From Pelomonas sp. SE-A7 (lineage in GTDB: Bacteria; Pseudomonadota; Gammaproteobacteria; Burkholderiales; Burkholderiaceae_C): DNA of 64,000 bases. Numbering within the stretch: the first letter of the stretch is position 1; the number at the start of each line of letters is the position of its first letter. The stretch is from contig NZ_JAUASW010000001.1 in NCBI RefSeq assembly GCF_030345705.1, positions 2,790,001 through 2,854,000 on the forward strand, in the 5' to 3' direction. The translations under genes were made by a program, and so were the position numbers. This document shows positions 51,473-60,971 of this stretch, in pieces. The notes under the pieces are model-generated. The model did no database searches. It was not told the DNA's origin and saw only the letters and a list, made by a program, of their open reading frames with translations.

Positions 51473-51478
51473 TATAAT
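51473..51478 (+). promoter_or_regulatory. Candidate -10 element of ptsN
   Basis: A perfect TATAAT lies 69 bases before the ptsN ATG and downstream of the hpf terminator. No -35 match lies 17 bases upstream, so another factor or an extended -10 may help. Confidence 0.45.
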
Positions 51479-51547
51479 TCCGCCTCACTTATCCCGAATG
51501 AGCGTCCTGCCCAAGGCCCAAATGGCCGTAGACGGCGCTGTGACCTG

Positions 51548-52018
51548 ATGAACCGTCTCGCCGCTATCCTGCCCGCCAGCAACGTGCTGGTGAATGTGGA
51601 CGCCTCCAGCAAGAAACGAGTCTTCGAGCAAGCCGGCTTGCTGTTCGAGAACAACCACGCCATCGCCCGGGCCTTGGTCACCGACAACCTGTTCGCCCGC
51701 GAGCGACTGGGTTCCACCGGCCTGGGTCATGGCGTAGCCATCCCCCATGGTCGCATCAAGGGTCTGAAAAATCCGCTCGCGGCTGTGCTGCGCGTGCAAC
51801 AAGCCATTGGCTTCGATGCGCCGGATGACGAGCCCGTCAGCCTGCTGATCTTCCTGCTGGTGCCCGAAGCGGCCACCCAGCGCCACCTGGAAATCCTGTC
51901 CGAAATCGCCGAGATGCTGTCGGACCGCGAACTGCGCGAACGCCTCAAGACCGAGGCGGAGGCCAGCGCGGTGTTCCGCTTGATCGCCGATTGGGAACCC
52001 CTGAAGTCGGTTGCCTGA
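51548..52018 (+). CDS. ptsN: PTS IIA-like nitrogen-regulatory protein
   Basis: PtsN (EIIA-Ntr) takes phosphate from NPr and signals nitrogen and potassium state. The 156-residue protein has the phosphorylated H67 in GVAIPHGRIKG. HLEILSEIAEMLSDRELRERL is the family C-terminal helix. The start at ATG 51548 is the homologous one; there is no clear ribosome site. Its stop is followed at once by hprK. Confidence 0.93.
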   Translation: MNRLAAILPASNVLVNVDASSKKRVFEQAGLLFENNHAIARALVTDNLFARERLGSTGLGHGVAIPHGRIKGLKNPLAAVLRVQQAIGFDAPDDEPVSLLIFLLVPEAATQRHLEILSEIAEMLSDRELRERLKTEAEASAVFRLIADWEPLKSVA

Positions 52019-52990
52019 TTGAAACCCACCTCAATCAGCGCCGACCGGCTCTTCGAAGAGCACCGTGAGTCTCTGCGCTGGGAGTGGATCGCAGGCCACG
52101 CCCACCCCGAGCGCCGCTTCGACGAGAACGCGGTCCGCGATGCCCAGTCGGCGGCCGACCTGGTCGGCTACCTGAACTACATCCACCCCTACCGGGTCCA
52201 GATCGTCGGCCGTCGCGAGGTGGCCTACCTGAGTCAGGCTTCGGGCGAGGTGCTGGACCGGCGCGTGTCGCGCATCGTCACGCTCGAACCACCGGTCATC
52301 ATCGTGGCCGACAACCAACCGCCACCGGACAAGCTGGTCGCCATGTGCGACCGGGCCGAGATCCCGCTGTTCGTGACCGCCGAATCCGCCGGCCATGTGA
52401 TCGACGTAGTGCGCGCCTACCTGGCCCAGCTCTGCGCCAACCGCACCACGCGGCACGGCGTGTTCATGGACATCCTGGGCCTGGGCGTGCTGCTGACCGG
52501 CGAGTCCGGCCTCGGCAAGAGCGAACTGGGACTGGAGCTGATCTCGCGCGGCCATGGCCTGGTGGCCGATGACGCGGTGGACCTGTTCCGCATATCGCAA
52601 ACCGCCATCGAGGGCCGCTGCCCCGAGCTGCTGGCCAATCTGCTTGAAGTGCGCGGCATAGGCCTGCTGGACATCAAGGCCATCTTTGGCGAGACCGCGG
52701 TGCGCCGCAAGATGCGTCTCAAGCTGATCGTCCACCTGGTCCGCAAGGAGACCATGGAGCGCGACTTCGAGCGCCTGCCCTATGAGCCGCTCTATGAAGA
52801 CGTGCTGGGCATGCCGGTGCGCAAGGTGGTGATCGCCGTGGACGCCGGCCGCAACCTGGCCGTGCTGGTCGAGGCCGCCGTGCGCAACACCATCCTGCAG
52901 CTGCGCGGTATCGACACCTACCGGGAATTCGTGGAGCGCCACCAACGTGCCATCGCCAACGGTGGGCACGGCGACGACGACTCTGACTGA
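52019..52990 (+). CDS. hprK: HPr kinase/phosphorylase
   Basis: HprK phosphorylates or dephosphorylates a serine on HPr-like proteins using ATP. The 323-residue protein has P-loop [11 protein letters not shown], the catalytic [11 protein letters not shown] region and the signature [15 protein letters not shown]. The reading frame begins with TTG at 52019, the first base after the ptsN stop, so translation is coupled. In Gram-negatives hprK and ptsN commonly form this pair; no HPr or rapZ gene follows here. Confidence 0.93.
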   Translation: MKPTSISADRLFEEHRESLRWEWIAGHAHPERRFDENAVRDAQSAADLVGYLNYIHPYRVQIVGRREVAYLSQASGEVLDRRVSRIVTLEPPVIIVADNQPPPDKLVAMCDRAEIPLFVTAESAGHVIDVVRAYLAQLCANRTTRHGVFMDILGLGVLLTGESGLGKSELGLELISRGHGLVADDAVDLFRISQTAIEGRCPELLANLLEVRGIGLLDIKAIFGETAVRRKMRLKLIVHLVRKETMERDFERLPYEPLYEDVLGMPVRKVVIAVDAGRNLAVLVEAAVRNTILQLRGIDTYREFVERHQRAIANGGHGDDDSD

Positions 52991-53022
52991 AGCCGCACAC
53001 AGGGTCCGGAAGGAGCCTGTGG

Positions 53023-53451
53023 CTAGCCGTGCCGGTGCGGACAGGCCGTCTTGGTACAGGCCGCGTAAAGCGCCAGCGAATGCTCCTGCAGCTCGAAGCC
53101 ACGCTCGCGGGCAATCGCATGCTGCCGTTCCTCGATTGAAGGATCGAAGAACTCCTCGACCCGGCCGCAGGTCAGGCAGACCAGGTGGTCATGGTGATGA
53201 CCCTGATTCAGCTCGAACACGGCCTTGCCGGTCTCGAAATGGTTGCGCGACAGCAGTCCGGCCTGCTCGAACTGGGTCAGCACCCGGTAGACCGTGGCCA
53301 GCCCGATGTCGGCACCCTCGCCCAGCAGGGCCTTGTAGACGTCTTCGGCCGTCATGTGGCGCTGCGCCGTGTTCTGGAACACCTCCAGAATCTTGATGCG
53401 GGGCAGCGTGGCCTTGAGGCCGCTGTTCTTGATCTCGTCGGTCTGATTCAT
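53023..53451 (-). CDS. fur: Ferric uptake regulator
   Basis: Fur represses iron-uptake genes when loaded with Fe2+. The 142-residue protein has the N-terminal winged helix ([47 protein letters not shown]), the metal motif [12 protein letters not shown] and a C-terminal CTKTACPH zinc pair. It converges on hprK and is divergent from bamE. The ATG at 53451 is the homologous start. Confidence 0.96.
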   Translation of the reverse strand: MNQTDEIKNSGLKATLPRIKILEVFQNTAQRHMTAEDVYKALLGEGADIGLATVYRVLTQFEQAGLLSRNHFETGKAVFELNQGHHHDHLVCLTCGRVEEFFDPSIEERQHAIARERGFELQEHSLALYAACTKTACPHRHG

Positions 53452-53490
53452 GGTGTTGGGGATGCGTCTGGCCGCTCCCGGGCCTGCCGC

Positions 53491-53496
53491 TAGAAT
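53491..53496 (+). promoter_or_regulatory. Candidate -10 element of bamE
   Basis: TAGAAT lies 52 bases before the bamE ATG in the fur-bamE divergent gap. No clear Fur box is visible in that gap. Confidence 0.4.
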
Positions 53497-53548
53497 GCGC
53501 CGATCATAGCCAGCTTGGCTGGTCCCGCACCTCGGCAAGCCCCTACCC

Positions 53549-54109
53549 ATGCGCCCGATTTCCAGAACCGTGACCCTTCCGGTGGCCGCCCTGGCCGCCC
53601 TGCTCGCCGGCTGCTCGTCCATGCCTTCGCTGAGCGACCTCGCCAGCGTCACCGGCGACAAGGTCTTGGGCCTGGTCACCCCCTACCGTGTCGAAGTCGT
53701 GCAAGGCAATGTGCTGACCAAGGAACTGGTGTCCAAGGTCAAGCCCGGCATGCCGCGGGCCCAGATCCGCGACCTGCTCGGTTCGCCCATGCTGGCCGAT
53801 GCCTTTCACGAGGACCGCTGGGACTACGTGTTCACTATCCAGCGCCAGGGCGCACCCAAGCAGCACCGCAAGGTCGTGGCCCTGTTCGAAGGCGACAAGC
53901 TGAAGACGCTGGAAGTGCCTGACGATCTGCCGAGCGAGAACGAATTCGTCGCGGCCATCAACACGTTCAAGCCCACCGGCCCGGCGCCCAAGCTGAGCCT
54001 GACCGAAGCCGAGCGCAAGGCCCTGCCGACCCCGGCCAAATCGGCCGAGCCTACCCAGGAACCCATCGGCCCGGTCCGCACCTACCCGCCGCTGGAGCCG
54101 CGCACGTGA
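53549..54109 (+). CDS. bamE: Outer-membrane assembly lipoprotein BamE
   Basis: BamE is a lipoprotein part of the BAM complex that folds outer-membrane proteins. The 186-residue protein has a lipobox LAALLAGC and the SmpA/OmlA fold motif [29 protein letters not shown]. It has a long C-terminal low-complexity tail rich in Pro, Ala and Glu. It is coupled to dapB by GTGA. The fur-bamE-dapB order is conserved in many betaproteobacteria. Confidence 0.95.
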   Translation: MRPISRTVTLPVAALAALLAGCSSMPSLSDLASVTGDKVLGLVTPYRVEVVQGNVLTKELVSKVKPGMPRAQIRDLLGSPMLADAFHEDRWDYVFTIQRQGAPKQHRKVVALFEGDKLKTLEVPDDLPSENEFVAAINTFKPTGPAPKLSLTEAERKALPTPAKSAEPTQEPIGPVRTYPPLEPRT

Positions 54110-54933
54110 CGGCGGCCGGCAGCAGCGAACGCAAGACCCGCATCGCCATCGCCGGCGCCTCCGGCCGCATGGGCCGCATGCTGCTCGAGGCGGTCGCCAA
54201 TGCCGGTGACTGCGAACTGAGCGGGGCCCTGGACCGCGAGGGCAGCGAAAGCCTGGGCCAGGATGCCTATGCCTTCCTGGGCCGCCGCGCTGGCGTGAAC
54301 ATCACGGCCGACCTGCGCCAGGGCCTGGCCGGCACCGACGTGCTGATCGACTTCACCCGCCCCGAAGGCACGCTGGCCCACCTAGCCGTCTGCCGCGAGC
54401 TGGGCGTGCGCGCCGTCATCGGCACGACCGGCTTCAGCGAAGCCCAGAAGGCCGAGATTGCCGAGCATGCCAAGCACCTGGGCCTGATGATGGCGCCCAA
54501 TATGAGCGTCGGCGTGAACGTGGTGCTGCGCCTGCTGGACATGGCGGCCCGCGCGCTGAACGAAGGCTACGACATCGAGATCATCGAAGCCCACCACCGC
54601 CACAAGGTCGACGCCCCCAGCGGAACGGCCCTGGCCATGGGCGAGGCCGTGGCCGGCGCACTGGGCCGCGACCTGAAGCAATGCGCGGTCTATGGCCGCG
54701 AAGGCGTGACCGGCGAGCGTGACCCGTCCACCATAGGCTTCGCCACCGTGCGCGGCGGCGACATCATCGGCGACCACACCGTGCTGTTCGCCGGCACCGG
54801 CGAGCGCATCGAGATCTCGCACAAGTCCAGCAGCCGCGCCACCTACGCCCAGGGCAGCCTGCGCGCCGCGCGTTTCCTGATGAAGCACGGCGCCGGGCTG
54901 TACGGCATGAACGACGTGCTGGGCCTCGCCTGA
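54106..54933 (+). CDS. dapB: 4-hydroxy-tetrahydrodipicolinate reductase
   Basis: DapB makes tetrahydrodipicolinate in the lysine and diaminopimelate pathway using NAD(P)H. The 275-residue protein has the nucleotide motif [11 protein letters not shown] and the active-site [15 protein letters not shown]. The GTG start at 54106 overlaps the bamE stop (GTGA). Translation of the two is linked. Confidence 0.96.
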   Translation: MTAAGSSERKTRIAIAGASGRMGRMLLEAVANAGDCELSGALDREGSESLGQDAYAFLGRRAGVNITADLRQGLAGTDVLIDFTRPEGTLAHLAVCRELGVRAVIGTTGFSEAQKAEIAEHAKHLGLMMAPNMSVGVNVVLRLLDMAARALNEGYDIEIIEAHHRHKVDAPSGTALAMGEAVAGALGRDLKQCAVYGREGVTGERDPSTIGFATVRGGDIIGDHTVLFAGTGERIEISHKSSSRATYAQGSLRAARFLMKHGAGLYGMNDVLGLA

Positions 54934-54946
54934 TACCAAGAGGATC

Positions 54947-55591
54947 ATGGGCAGCTTCAACGACTTCTGGCTGCAAGGCGACCTGGTCACCCGCTCGGTG
55001 GCCCTGCTGCTCCTGACCATGTCCATCAGCGCCTGGGTGCTGATCTTCTGGAAGAGCTGGATCCTGCAACGCACCCGCCGCGACATCAGCCGCGCCGTGC
55101 CGGCCTTCTGGGCCGCCGCCTCGCTGGACGACGGTCGCCAGGCCCTGCAGAACTTCGACCGCGAACAGGTGCTGCTGCCCCTGCTGGAAGCCGCCATGGC
55201 TGCCGCCAATGGAGGCACGCTGGAGGCTGCCGGCAAGCGTGAATCGCAGCTGACCCGCCGCCTGCGCGATGCCCTGCATGCGGTGCTCAACAAGCTGCAG
55301 TTCGGCCAGGTACTGCTGGCCTCGGTGGGCAGCACGGCGCCCTTCGTCGGCCTGTTCGGCACGGTCTGGGGCATCTACCACGCCCTGGTCAGCATCTCGG
55401 CCAGCGGCGCCATCACCATAGAGAAGGTCTCGGGCCCGGTCGGCGAGGCGCTGATCATGACGGCCGCCGGCCTGGCCGTGGCCATCCCCGCCGTGCTGGC
55501 CTACAACATCTTCGGCAAGCTGGTCGCGGCCTGCGAGGCGGAGCTGGAAGGCTTCGCCCACGACCTGCGGGAACTGCGCCAGGAAGACTGA
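54947..55591 (+). CDS. MotA/TolQ/ExbB-family proton-channel protein
   Basis: This 214-residue membrane protein has three helices and the TolQ/ExbB core GSTAPFVGLFGTVWGIYHAL, with the second conserved helix KVSGPVGEALIMTAAGLAVAIPAVLAYN. It pairs with the following ExbD-like gene to use the proton gradient to energise outer-membrane processes. A TonB or TolA partner is not in the window, so the target is not known. AAGAGG lies before the ATG. Named exbB or tolQ in related genomes. Confidence 0.88.
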   Translation: MGSFNDFWLQGDLVTRSVALLLLTMSISAWVLIFWKSWILQRTRRDISRAVPAFWAAASLDDGRQALQNFDREQVLLPLLEAAMAAANGGTLEAAGKRESQLTRRLRDALHAVLNKLQFGQVLLASVGSTAPFVGLFGTVWGIYHALVSISASGAITIEKVSGPVGEALIMTAAGLAVAIPAVLAYNIFGKLVAACEAELEGFAHDLRELRQED

Positions 55592-55597
55592 CCCGTC

Positions 55598-56023
<426 letters not shown>

Positions 56024-56035
56024 GTCGGGCGCTTC

Positions 56036-56041
56036 TACAAT
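56036..56041 (+). promoter_or_regulatory. Candidate -10 element of leuS
   Basis: TACAAT starts 12 bases after the exbD-like stop and 62 bases before the leuS ATG. The same CTACAAT form is used before metX. No good -35 is seen. Confidence 0.4.
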
Positions 56042-56097
56042 CGACGCCTTTCGCGCCCCAGCCCGGGGCCGCGCGCCGTCTGCCTTTTTGACCCAGC

Positions 56098-58746
56098 ATG
56101 AACGACAAGTACGCCCCGAACGAGATCGAAGCCGCCGCGCGGCAGTACTGGGAATCGCGCGACGCCTATCGCGTCGTCGAGGATTCGAGCAAGCCCAAGT
56201 TCTATGCCTGCTCCATGCTGCCCTACCCCAGCGGCAAGCTGCACATGGGCCATGTGCGCAACTACACGATCAACGACATGCTGACCCGCCAGCTGCGCAT
56301 GAAGGGCTTCAATGTCCTGATGCCCATGGGCTGGGACGCCTTCGGCTTGCCGGCCGAGAACGCCGCGATGAAGGGCAAGCTGCCACCGGCGCAGTGGACC
56401 TACGACAACATCGCCTACATGAAGGGCCAGATGCAGGCCATGGGCCTGGCCATCGACTGGTCGCGCGAAATCGCCACCTGCCAGCCCGAGTACTACAAGT
56501 GGAACCAGTGGCTGTTCCTGAAGATGCTGGAGAAGGGCATCGCCGAACGCCGCACCCAGGTCGTCAACTGGGACCCGGTGGACCAGACCGTGCTGGCCAA
56601 CGAGCAGGTCATCGACGGCCGCGGCTGGCGCTCCGGCGCCCTCGTGGAGAAGCGCGAGATTCCCGGCTACTACCTGAACATCACCCAGTACGCCGAGGAG
56701 CTGCTGTCGGCCGTGGCCGACCCGTCGGACAAGAGCTATCTGAGCGGCTGGCCCGAGCGCGTGCGCCTGATGCAGGAGAACTGGATAGGCAAGAGCGAGG
56801 GCGTGCGCTTCGCCTTCCCGCATGAGATCAAGGGCGCCGACGGCGCGCTGATCCAGGACGGCAAGCTCTATGTCTTCACCACCCGCGCCGACACCATCAT
56901 GGGCGTGACCTTCTGCGCCGTGGCACCCGAGCACCCGCTGGCATCGCACGCCGCGGCAGGCAATGCCGCGCTGGCTGCCTTCATCGAGGAATGCAAGAAG
57001 GGCGGCACGACCGAGGCCGAGCTGGCCACGCAAGAGAAGAAGGGCATGGCGACCGGCCTGTTCGTCACCCATCCGCTGACCGGTGAGCAGGTCGAGGTCT
57101 GGGTCGGCAACTATGTGCTGATGAGCTATGGCGACGGCGCCGTGATGGGCGTGCCGGCGCATGACGAGCGCGACTTCGAATTCGCCAAGAAATACGGCCT
57201 GACGATCAAGCAGGTCGTGGCCGTCGAAGGCCAGAGCTACAGCACGGCCGCCTGGGCCGAGTGGTACGGCGACAAGCAAAAGGGCGTGTGCATCGAGTCC
57301 GGCGTGCTGAACGGCCTGGGCTACAAGGCCGCCGTGGACAAGGTGGCCGAGCTGGTCGGCGCCAAGGACCTCGGTGCCAAGAAGACCACCTGGCGTCTGC
57401 GCGACTGGGGCATCAGCCGCCAGCGCTACTGGGGCACGCCCATCCCCATCATCCATTGCGAAGAGCATGGCGCCGTGCCGGTGCCCGAGAAGGACCTGCC
57501 GGTCGTGCTGCCCGAGGACTGCATCCCGGACGGCAGCGGCAACCCGCTCGCCAAGCGCGCCGACTTCCTGAACTGCAGCTGCCCGATCTGCGGCAAGCCG
57601 GCCAAGCGCGAGACTGACACGATGGACACCTTCGTGGACAGCTCGTGGTACTTCATGCGCTATTGCGACGCCAAGAACGGCGAAGCCATGGTCGGCGACG
57701 GCACGGCCTACTGGATGCGCCAGGGCGCCGCGATGGACCAGTACATAGGCGGCATCGAGCACGCCATCCTGCACCTGCTGTACGCGCGCTTCTGGACCAA
57801 GGTGATGCGCGACCTGGGCCTGGTCAAGGTGGACGAGCCGTTCACCAAGCTGCTGACCCAGGGCATGGTGCTGAACCACATCTACTCGCGCCGCAACGAG
57901 AAGGGCGGCATCGAGTACTTCTGGCCGCACGAGGTCGAGAACAGCTTCGACGAAGGCGGCAAGATCACCGGCGCCAAGCTCAAGAGCGACGGCTCGCATG
58001 TGGACTACGAGGGCGTGGGCACCATGTCCAAGTCCAAGAACAACGGCGTCGACCCGCAGCAGCTGATCAATGAACACGGCGCCGACACGGCCCGCCTGTT
58101 CGTGATGTTCGCTTCGCCGCCGGAACAGACGCTGGAGTGGAACGATGCCGGCGTCGAAGGCGCGCACCGCTTCCTCAAGCGGGTCTGGGCTTTCGGCGCC
58201 AAGAATGCCGAGGGCATCAAGGCCGCCGGTGCCGACTTCACCGCACTGAGCGGCGACGGCAAGGCCCTGCGCCGCGAGGTGCACCTGGTGCTGAAGCAGG
58301 TCTCGTACGACTACGAGCGCATGCAATACAACACCGTGGTGTCCGGCGCGATGAAGCTCCTGAACGCGCTGGAAGGCTTCAAGGCCGCCGGCCAGGAAGC
58401 GGCCGTGCGCGAAGGCTTCTCGGTGCTGCTGCGCGTGCTCTACCCGGCCTGCCCGCACATTGCCCACCAGCTGTGGCAGGACCTGGGCTTTGCGGCCGAG
58501 CTGGGCGACCTGCTCGACGCGCCCTGGCCGACCGTCGATGAAGCCGCCCTGGTGCAGGACGAGATCGAGCTGATGCTGCAGGTCAACGGCAAGCTGCGCG
58601 GCGCGCTCAAGGTGCCGGCCGCTGCCGACAAGGCCGCCATCGAGGCCGCCGCGCTGGCGCACGAGAAGTTCGCGGAGTTCAGCGAAGGCAAGCCGGCCAA
58701 GAAGGTCGTGATCGTGCCGGGCCGCCTGGTCAACGTGGTGGTCTGA
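56098..58746 (+). CDS. leuS: Leucyl-tRNA synthetase
   Basis: LeuS charges tRNA-Leu. The 882-residue protein has the HIGH-like motif HMGH in [13 protein letters not shown], a CP1 editing domain (about 225-425), zinc-binding cysteines CSCPICGKP, and the KMSKS-like site TMSKSKNNG near residue 640. The end [13 protein letters not shown] is the C-terminal domain. Length is typical. Confidence 0.97.
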   Translation: MNDKYAPNEIEAAARQYWESRDAYRVVEDSSKPKFYACSMLPYPSGKLHMGHVRNYTINDMLTRQLRMKGFNVLMPMGWDAFGLPAENAAMKGKLPPAQWTYDNIAYMKGQMQAMGLAIDWSREIATCQPEYYKWNQWLFLKMLEKGIAERRTQVVNWDPVDQTVLANEQVIDGRGWRSGALVEKREIPGYYLNITQYAEELLSAVADPSDKSYLSGWPERVRLMQENWIGKSEGVRFAFPHEIKGADGALIQDGKLYVFTTRADTIMGVTFCAVAPEHPLASHAAAGNAALAAFIEECKKGGTTEAELATQEKKGMATGLFVTHPLTGEQVEVWVGNYVLMSYGDGAVMGVPAHDERDFEFAKKYGLTIKQVVAVEGQSYSTAAWAEWYGDKQKGVCIESGVLNGLGYKAAVDKVAELVGAKDLGAKKTTWRLRDWGISRQRYWGTPIPIIHCEEHGAVPVPEKDLPVVLPEDCIPDGSGNPLAKRADFLNCSCPICGKPAKRETDTMDTFVDSSWYFMRYCDAKNGEAMVGDGTAYWMRQGAAMDQYIGGIEHAILHLLYARFWTKVMRDLGLVKVDEPFTKLLTQGMVLNHIYSRRNEKGGIEYFWPHEVENSFDEGGKITGAKLKSDGSHVDYEGVGTMSKSKNNGVDPQQLINEHGADTARLFVMFASPPEQTLEWNDAGVEGAHRFLKRVWAFGAKNAEGIKAAGADFTALSGDGKALRREVHLVLKQVSYDYERMQYNTVVSGAMKLLNALEGFKAAGQEAAVREGFSVLLRVLYPACPHIAHQLWQDLGFAAELGDLLDAPWPTVDEAALVQDEIELMLQVNGKLRGALKVPAAADKAAIEAAALAHEKFAEFSEGKPAKKVVIVPGRLVNVVV

Positions 58747-58751
58747 AGGCC

Positions 58752-59249
58752 ATGCTCGCCGGTCGCCGTCGCCTGGTCCTCGCCCTGCCGGCCACGCTGA
58801 TGGTGGCCTGCGGCTTCGAGCTGCGCCGCGACAGCGAGCTCAAGATCCAGCGCATCGCCCTGGTCGGCTTCCAGGGCGACTCGCCCATGCTAGCCGAGCT
58901 GCGCCGCCAGATCGGCCGCAGCCAGGCCCGCATCGTCGAGGACCTGCAGCAGGCCGAGCTGATCCTGGAGAGCCGCTTCGACCGCCGCGACAAGACCGTG
59001 GTCGCCTCCACCAGCGCCGGCCAGGTGCGTGAATGGCAGCTGCGGCTGCGCTTCGATTTCCTGCTGCGCACGCCCGGTGGCGAGCTGCTGCTGCCGCGCA
59101 CCGAGCTGCGGCTGACGCGCGAGATGAACTACACCGAGACCGCCGCCCTGGCCAAGGAGCAGGAGGAGGCAGCGCTGTACCGCGCCATGCAGTCCGACGC
59201 TGTGGCCCAGGTGATGCGCCATCTGGCGGCCGTCAAGCTGCCCAGCTGA
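58752..59249 (+). CDS. lptE: LPS-assembly lipoprotein LptE
   Basis: LptE plugs the LptD barrel and helps insert LPS in the outer membrane. The 165-residue protein has a lipobox ATLMVAC and the family body FELRRDSELKIQRIALVG. GAAGG lies just before the ATG, six bases after the leuS stop. The order leuS-lptE-holA is highly conserved. Confidence 0.92.
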   Translation: MLAGRRRLVLALPATLMVACGFELRRDSELKIQRIALVGFQGDSPMLAELRRQIGRSQARIVEDLQQAELILESRFDRRDKTVVASTSAGQVREWQLRLRFDFLLRTPGGELLLPRTELRLTREMNYTETAALAKEQEEAALYRAMQSDAVAQVMRHLAAVKLPS

Positions 59250-59259
59250 GCCTGCCGCG

Positions 59260-60318
59260 ATGCAGATGCGTCCCGAGGCCCTCGCGGCCCAGCTGTCCAA
59301 GGGCCTGAAGCCGGTCTACACGATCCATGGCGACGAACCGCTGCTGGCCCAGGAGGCTGGCGACGCGATCCGCGCCGCCGCGCGCCAGCAGGGCTATGGC
59401 GAACGCAAGGTCTTCACCGTCAGCGGCGCCTATTTCGACTGGGGCCCGGTGCTGGCCGCTGCCCAGGCCATGAGCCTGTTCTCCGAGCGCCAGTTCATCG
59501 AGATCCGCATTCCCTCGGGCAAGCCGGGCAAGGACGGCTCCGAGGCCTTGCAGCGTTATTGCGAGGCCGTGCCCGAGGACATAGTCACCCTGGTCACCCT
59601 GCCGAGGCTGGACAAGACCCAGCTCTCCAGCGCCTGGTTCACGGCACTCGACGGCGTGGGCGTCACCGTGAAAGTCGAGCCGATCGAGCGGCGCGCCCTG
59701 CCGCAATGGATCGCCCAGCGCCTGGCCGCCCAAGGGCAGCGCGTGGCCGAAGGCGAGGACGGGCAGCGGGCCCTGGCCTTCTTCGCCGACCGGGTCGAGG
59801 GCAATCTGCTGGCCGCCCACCAGGAACTGCAGAAGCTGGCCCTGCTCCATCCGCAAGGCGAACTGACGTTCGAGAACATCGAGCAGGCCGTGCTTGACGT
59901 GGCCCGCTTCGACGTCTTCAAGCTCAGCGAGGCCGTTCTGGCCGGCCAGTCGGCCCGGGTGATGCGCATGCTGAACGGCCTGGAGGCCGAGGGCGAGGCG
60001 GCGGTGCTGGTGCACTGGACCCTGGCCGAGGACATCCGCGCCCTCAAGCGCGTGCGCGACGGCATGGATGCCGGCAAGCCCCTGCCCATGGCCCTGCGCG
60101 AGGCGCGGGTCTGGGGCAACAAGGAAAGGCTGTTCGAGCGCCTGCTGCCCGGTCTCAGGAGCCGCGAGCTGGCGCGCCTGCTGGAAGCCGCCCAGGTGGT
60201 CGACGGCATCGTCAAGGGCCTGCGCCATCCGGACTGGCCGAGCGAGCCCTGGGCCGCCCTGCAACGCCTGGCCCTGATGCTGATGCAACAGGCCGCCTCT
60301 CGCCCGGCCCGCCCCTAG
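59260..60318 (+). CDS. holA: DNA polymerase III subunit delta
   Basis: HolA is the clamp-loader delta subunit that opens the sliding clamp. The 352-residue protein starts MQMRPEALAAQLSKGLKPVY. It has the delta N-terminal motif YTIHGDEPLLAQEAGDAI and the C-terminal helical domain KRVRDGMDAGKPLPMALREARVWG. It lies 10 bases after lptE. Confidence 0.95.
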   Translation: MQMRPEALAAQLSKGLKPVYTIHGDEPLLAQEAGDAIRAAARQQGYGERKVFTVSGAYFDWGPVLAAAQAMSLFSERQFIEIRIPSGKPGKDGSEALQRYCEAVPEDIVTLVTLPRLDKTQLSSAWFTALDGVGVTVKVEPIERRALPQWIAQRLAAQGQRVAEGEDGQRALAFFADRVEGNLLAAHQELQKLALLHPQGELTFENIEQAVLDVARFDVFKLSEAVLAGQSARVMRMLNGLEAEGEAAVLVHWTLAEDIRALKRVRDGMDAGKPLPMALREARVWGNKERLFERLLPGLRSRELARLLEAAQVVDGIVKGLRHPDWPSEPWAALQRLALMLMQQAASRPARP

Positions 60319-60377
60319 TCCCGCCGGGCGCCGAATCGGGTTATCGTGCGGGCTGCATTGCTGCCGCCGATCTGTCC

Positions 60378-60971
60378 ATGCGACAAGCCCTGACTCTCGC
60401 CGTCGCCCCGCTCCTGCTTTGTCTGGCCCCACAGGCGCTGTCCGCCTCGTGGACCGTGCAGGTGCGCTCGCCCGATGGCAAGCCGCTGCAGGATGCCGTG
60501 GTGGCCGTCGAGATCAAGGGCCAGCGCAGCACGGCCAGCGGTGTCAAGGCCGAGGTCGCCCAGCGCGAGCGCCAGTTCATTCCCTATGTGCTGGTCGTGC
60601 AGACCGGCACGGCGGTCAACTTCCCGAACTTCGACACGGTCCGCCACCATGTCTATTCGTTCTCGCCAACCAAGAAGTTCGACCTGAAGCTCTACGCCGG
60701 CACGCCGGCCGAGCCGGTGCTGTTCGACAAGCCCGGCGTGGCCACGCTGGGCTGCAACATCCATGACCAGATGAGCGCCCATGTGGTGGTGGTGGACACA
60801 CCGGTGTTCGCCAAGACCGACGCGCGCGGCCTGGTTCAGCTGGAGCTGCCGGCCGGCGAGCACCAGCTCAAGACCTGGCACCCGCGCAGCCCCGAGCCGC
60901 GGCTGCAGTCGCAGGCGCTCAGCGTGGGCGCCGCGGCGGGCCAGACGGTGGTGACGCTGCAAGTGGAGTGA
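60378..60971 (+). CDS. Exported cupredoxin-like (methylamine-utilisation type) protein
   Basis: This 197-residue protein has a signal peptide (1-22, ending QALSA) and a beta-sandwich domain. It has the complete type-1 copper ligand set: His in TVRHHVYSF and Cys, His and Met in LGCNIHDQMSAHV. Related proteins are annotated as methylamine-utilisation or plastocyanin-like proteins; the electron partner is unknown. Its last codons overlap the GGDEF-EAL sensor gene (GTGA), so the two are made together. Confidence 0.78.
   Translation: MRQALTLAVAPLLLCLAPQALSASWTVQVRSPDGKPLQDAVVAVEIKGQRSTASGVKAEVAQRERQFIPYVLVVQTGTAVNFPNFDTVRHHVYSFSPTKKFDLKLYAGTPAEPVLFDKPGVATLGCNIHDQMSAHVVVVDTPVFAKTDARGLVQLELPAGEHQLKTWHPRSPEPRLQSQALSVGAAAGQTVVTLQVE

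Noticed and set aside
53452..53548. A Fur box between fur and bamE
   Set aside because: No match to the 19-base inverted repeat consensus was found by eye.
56035..58662. An 875-codon minus-strand open frame opposite leuS
   Set aside because: LeuS has all expected motifs on the other strand; the antisense frame has none.
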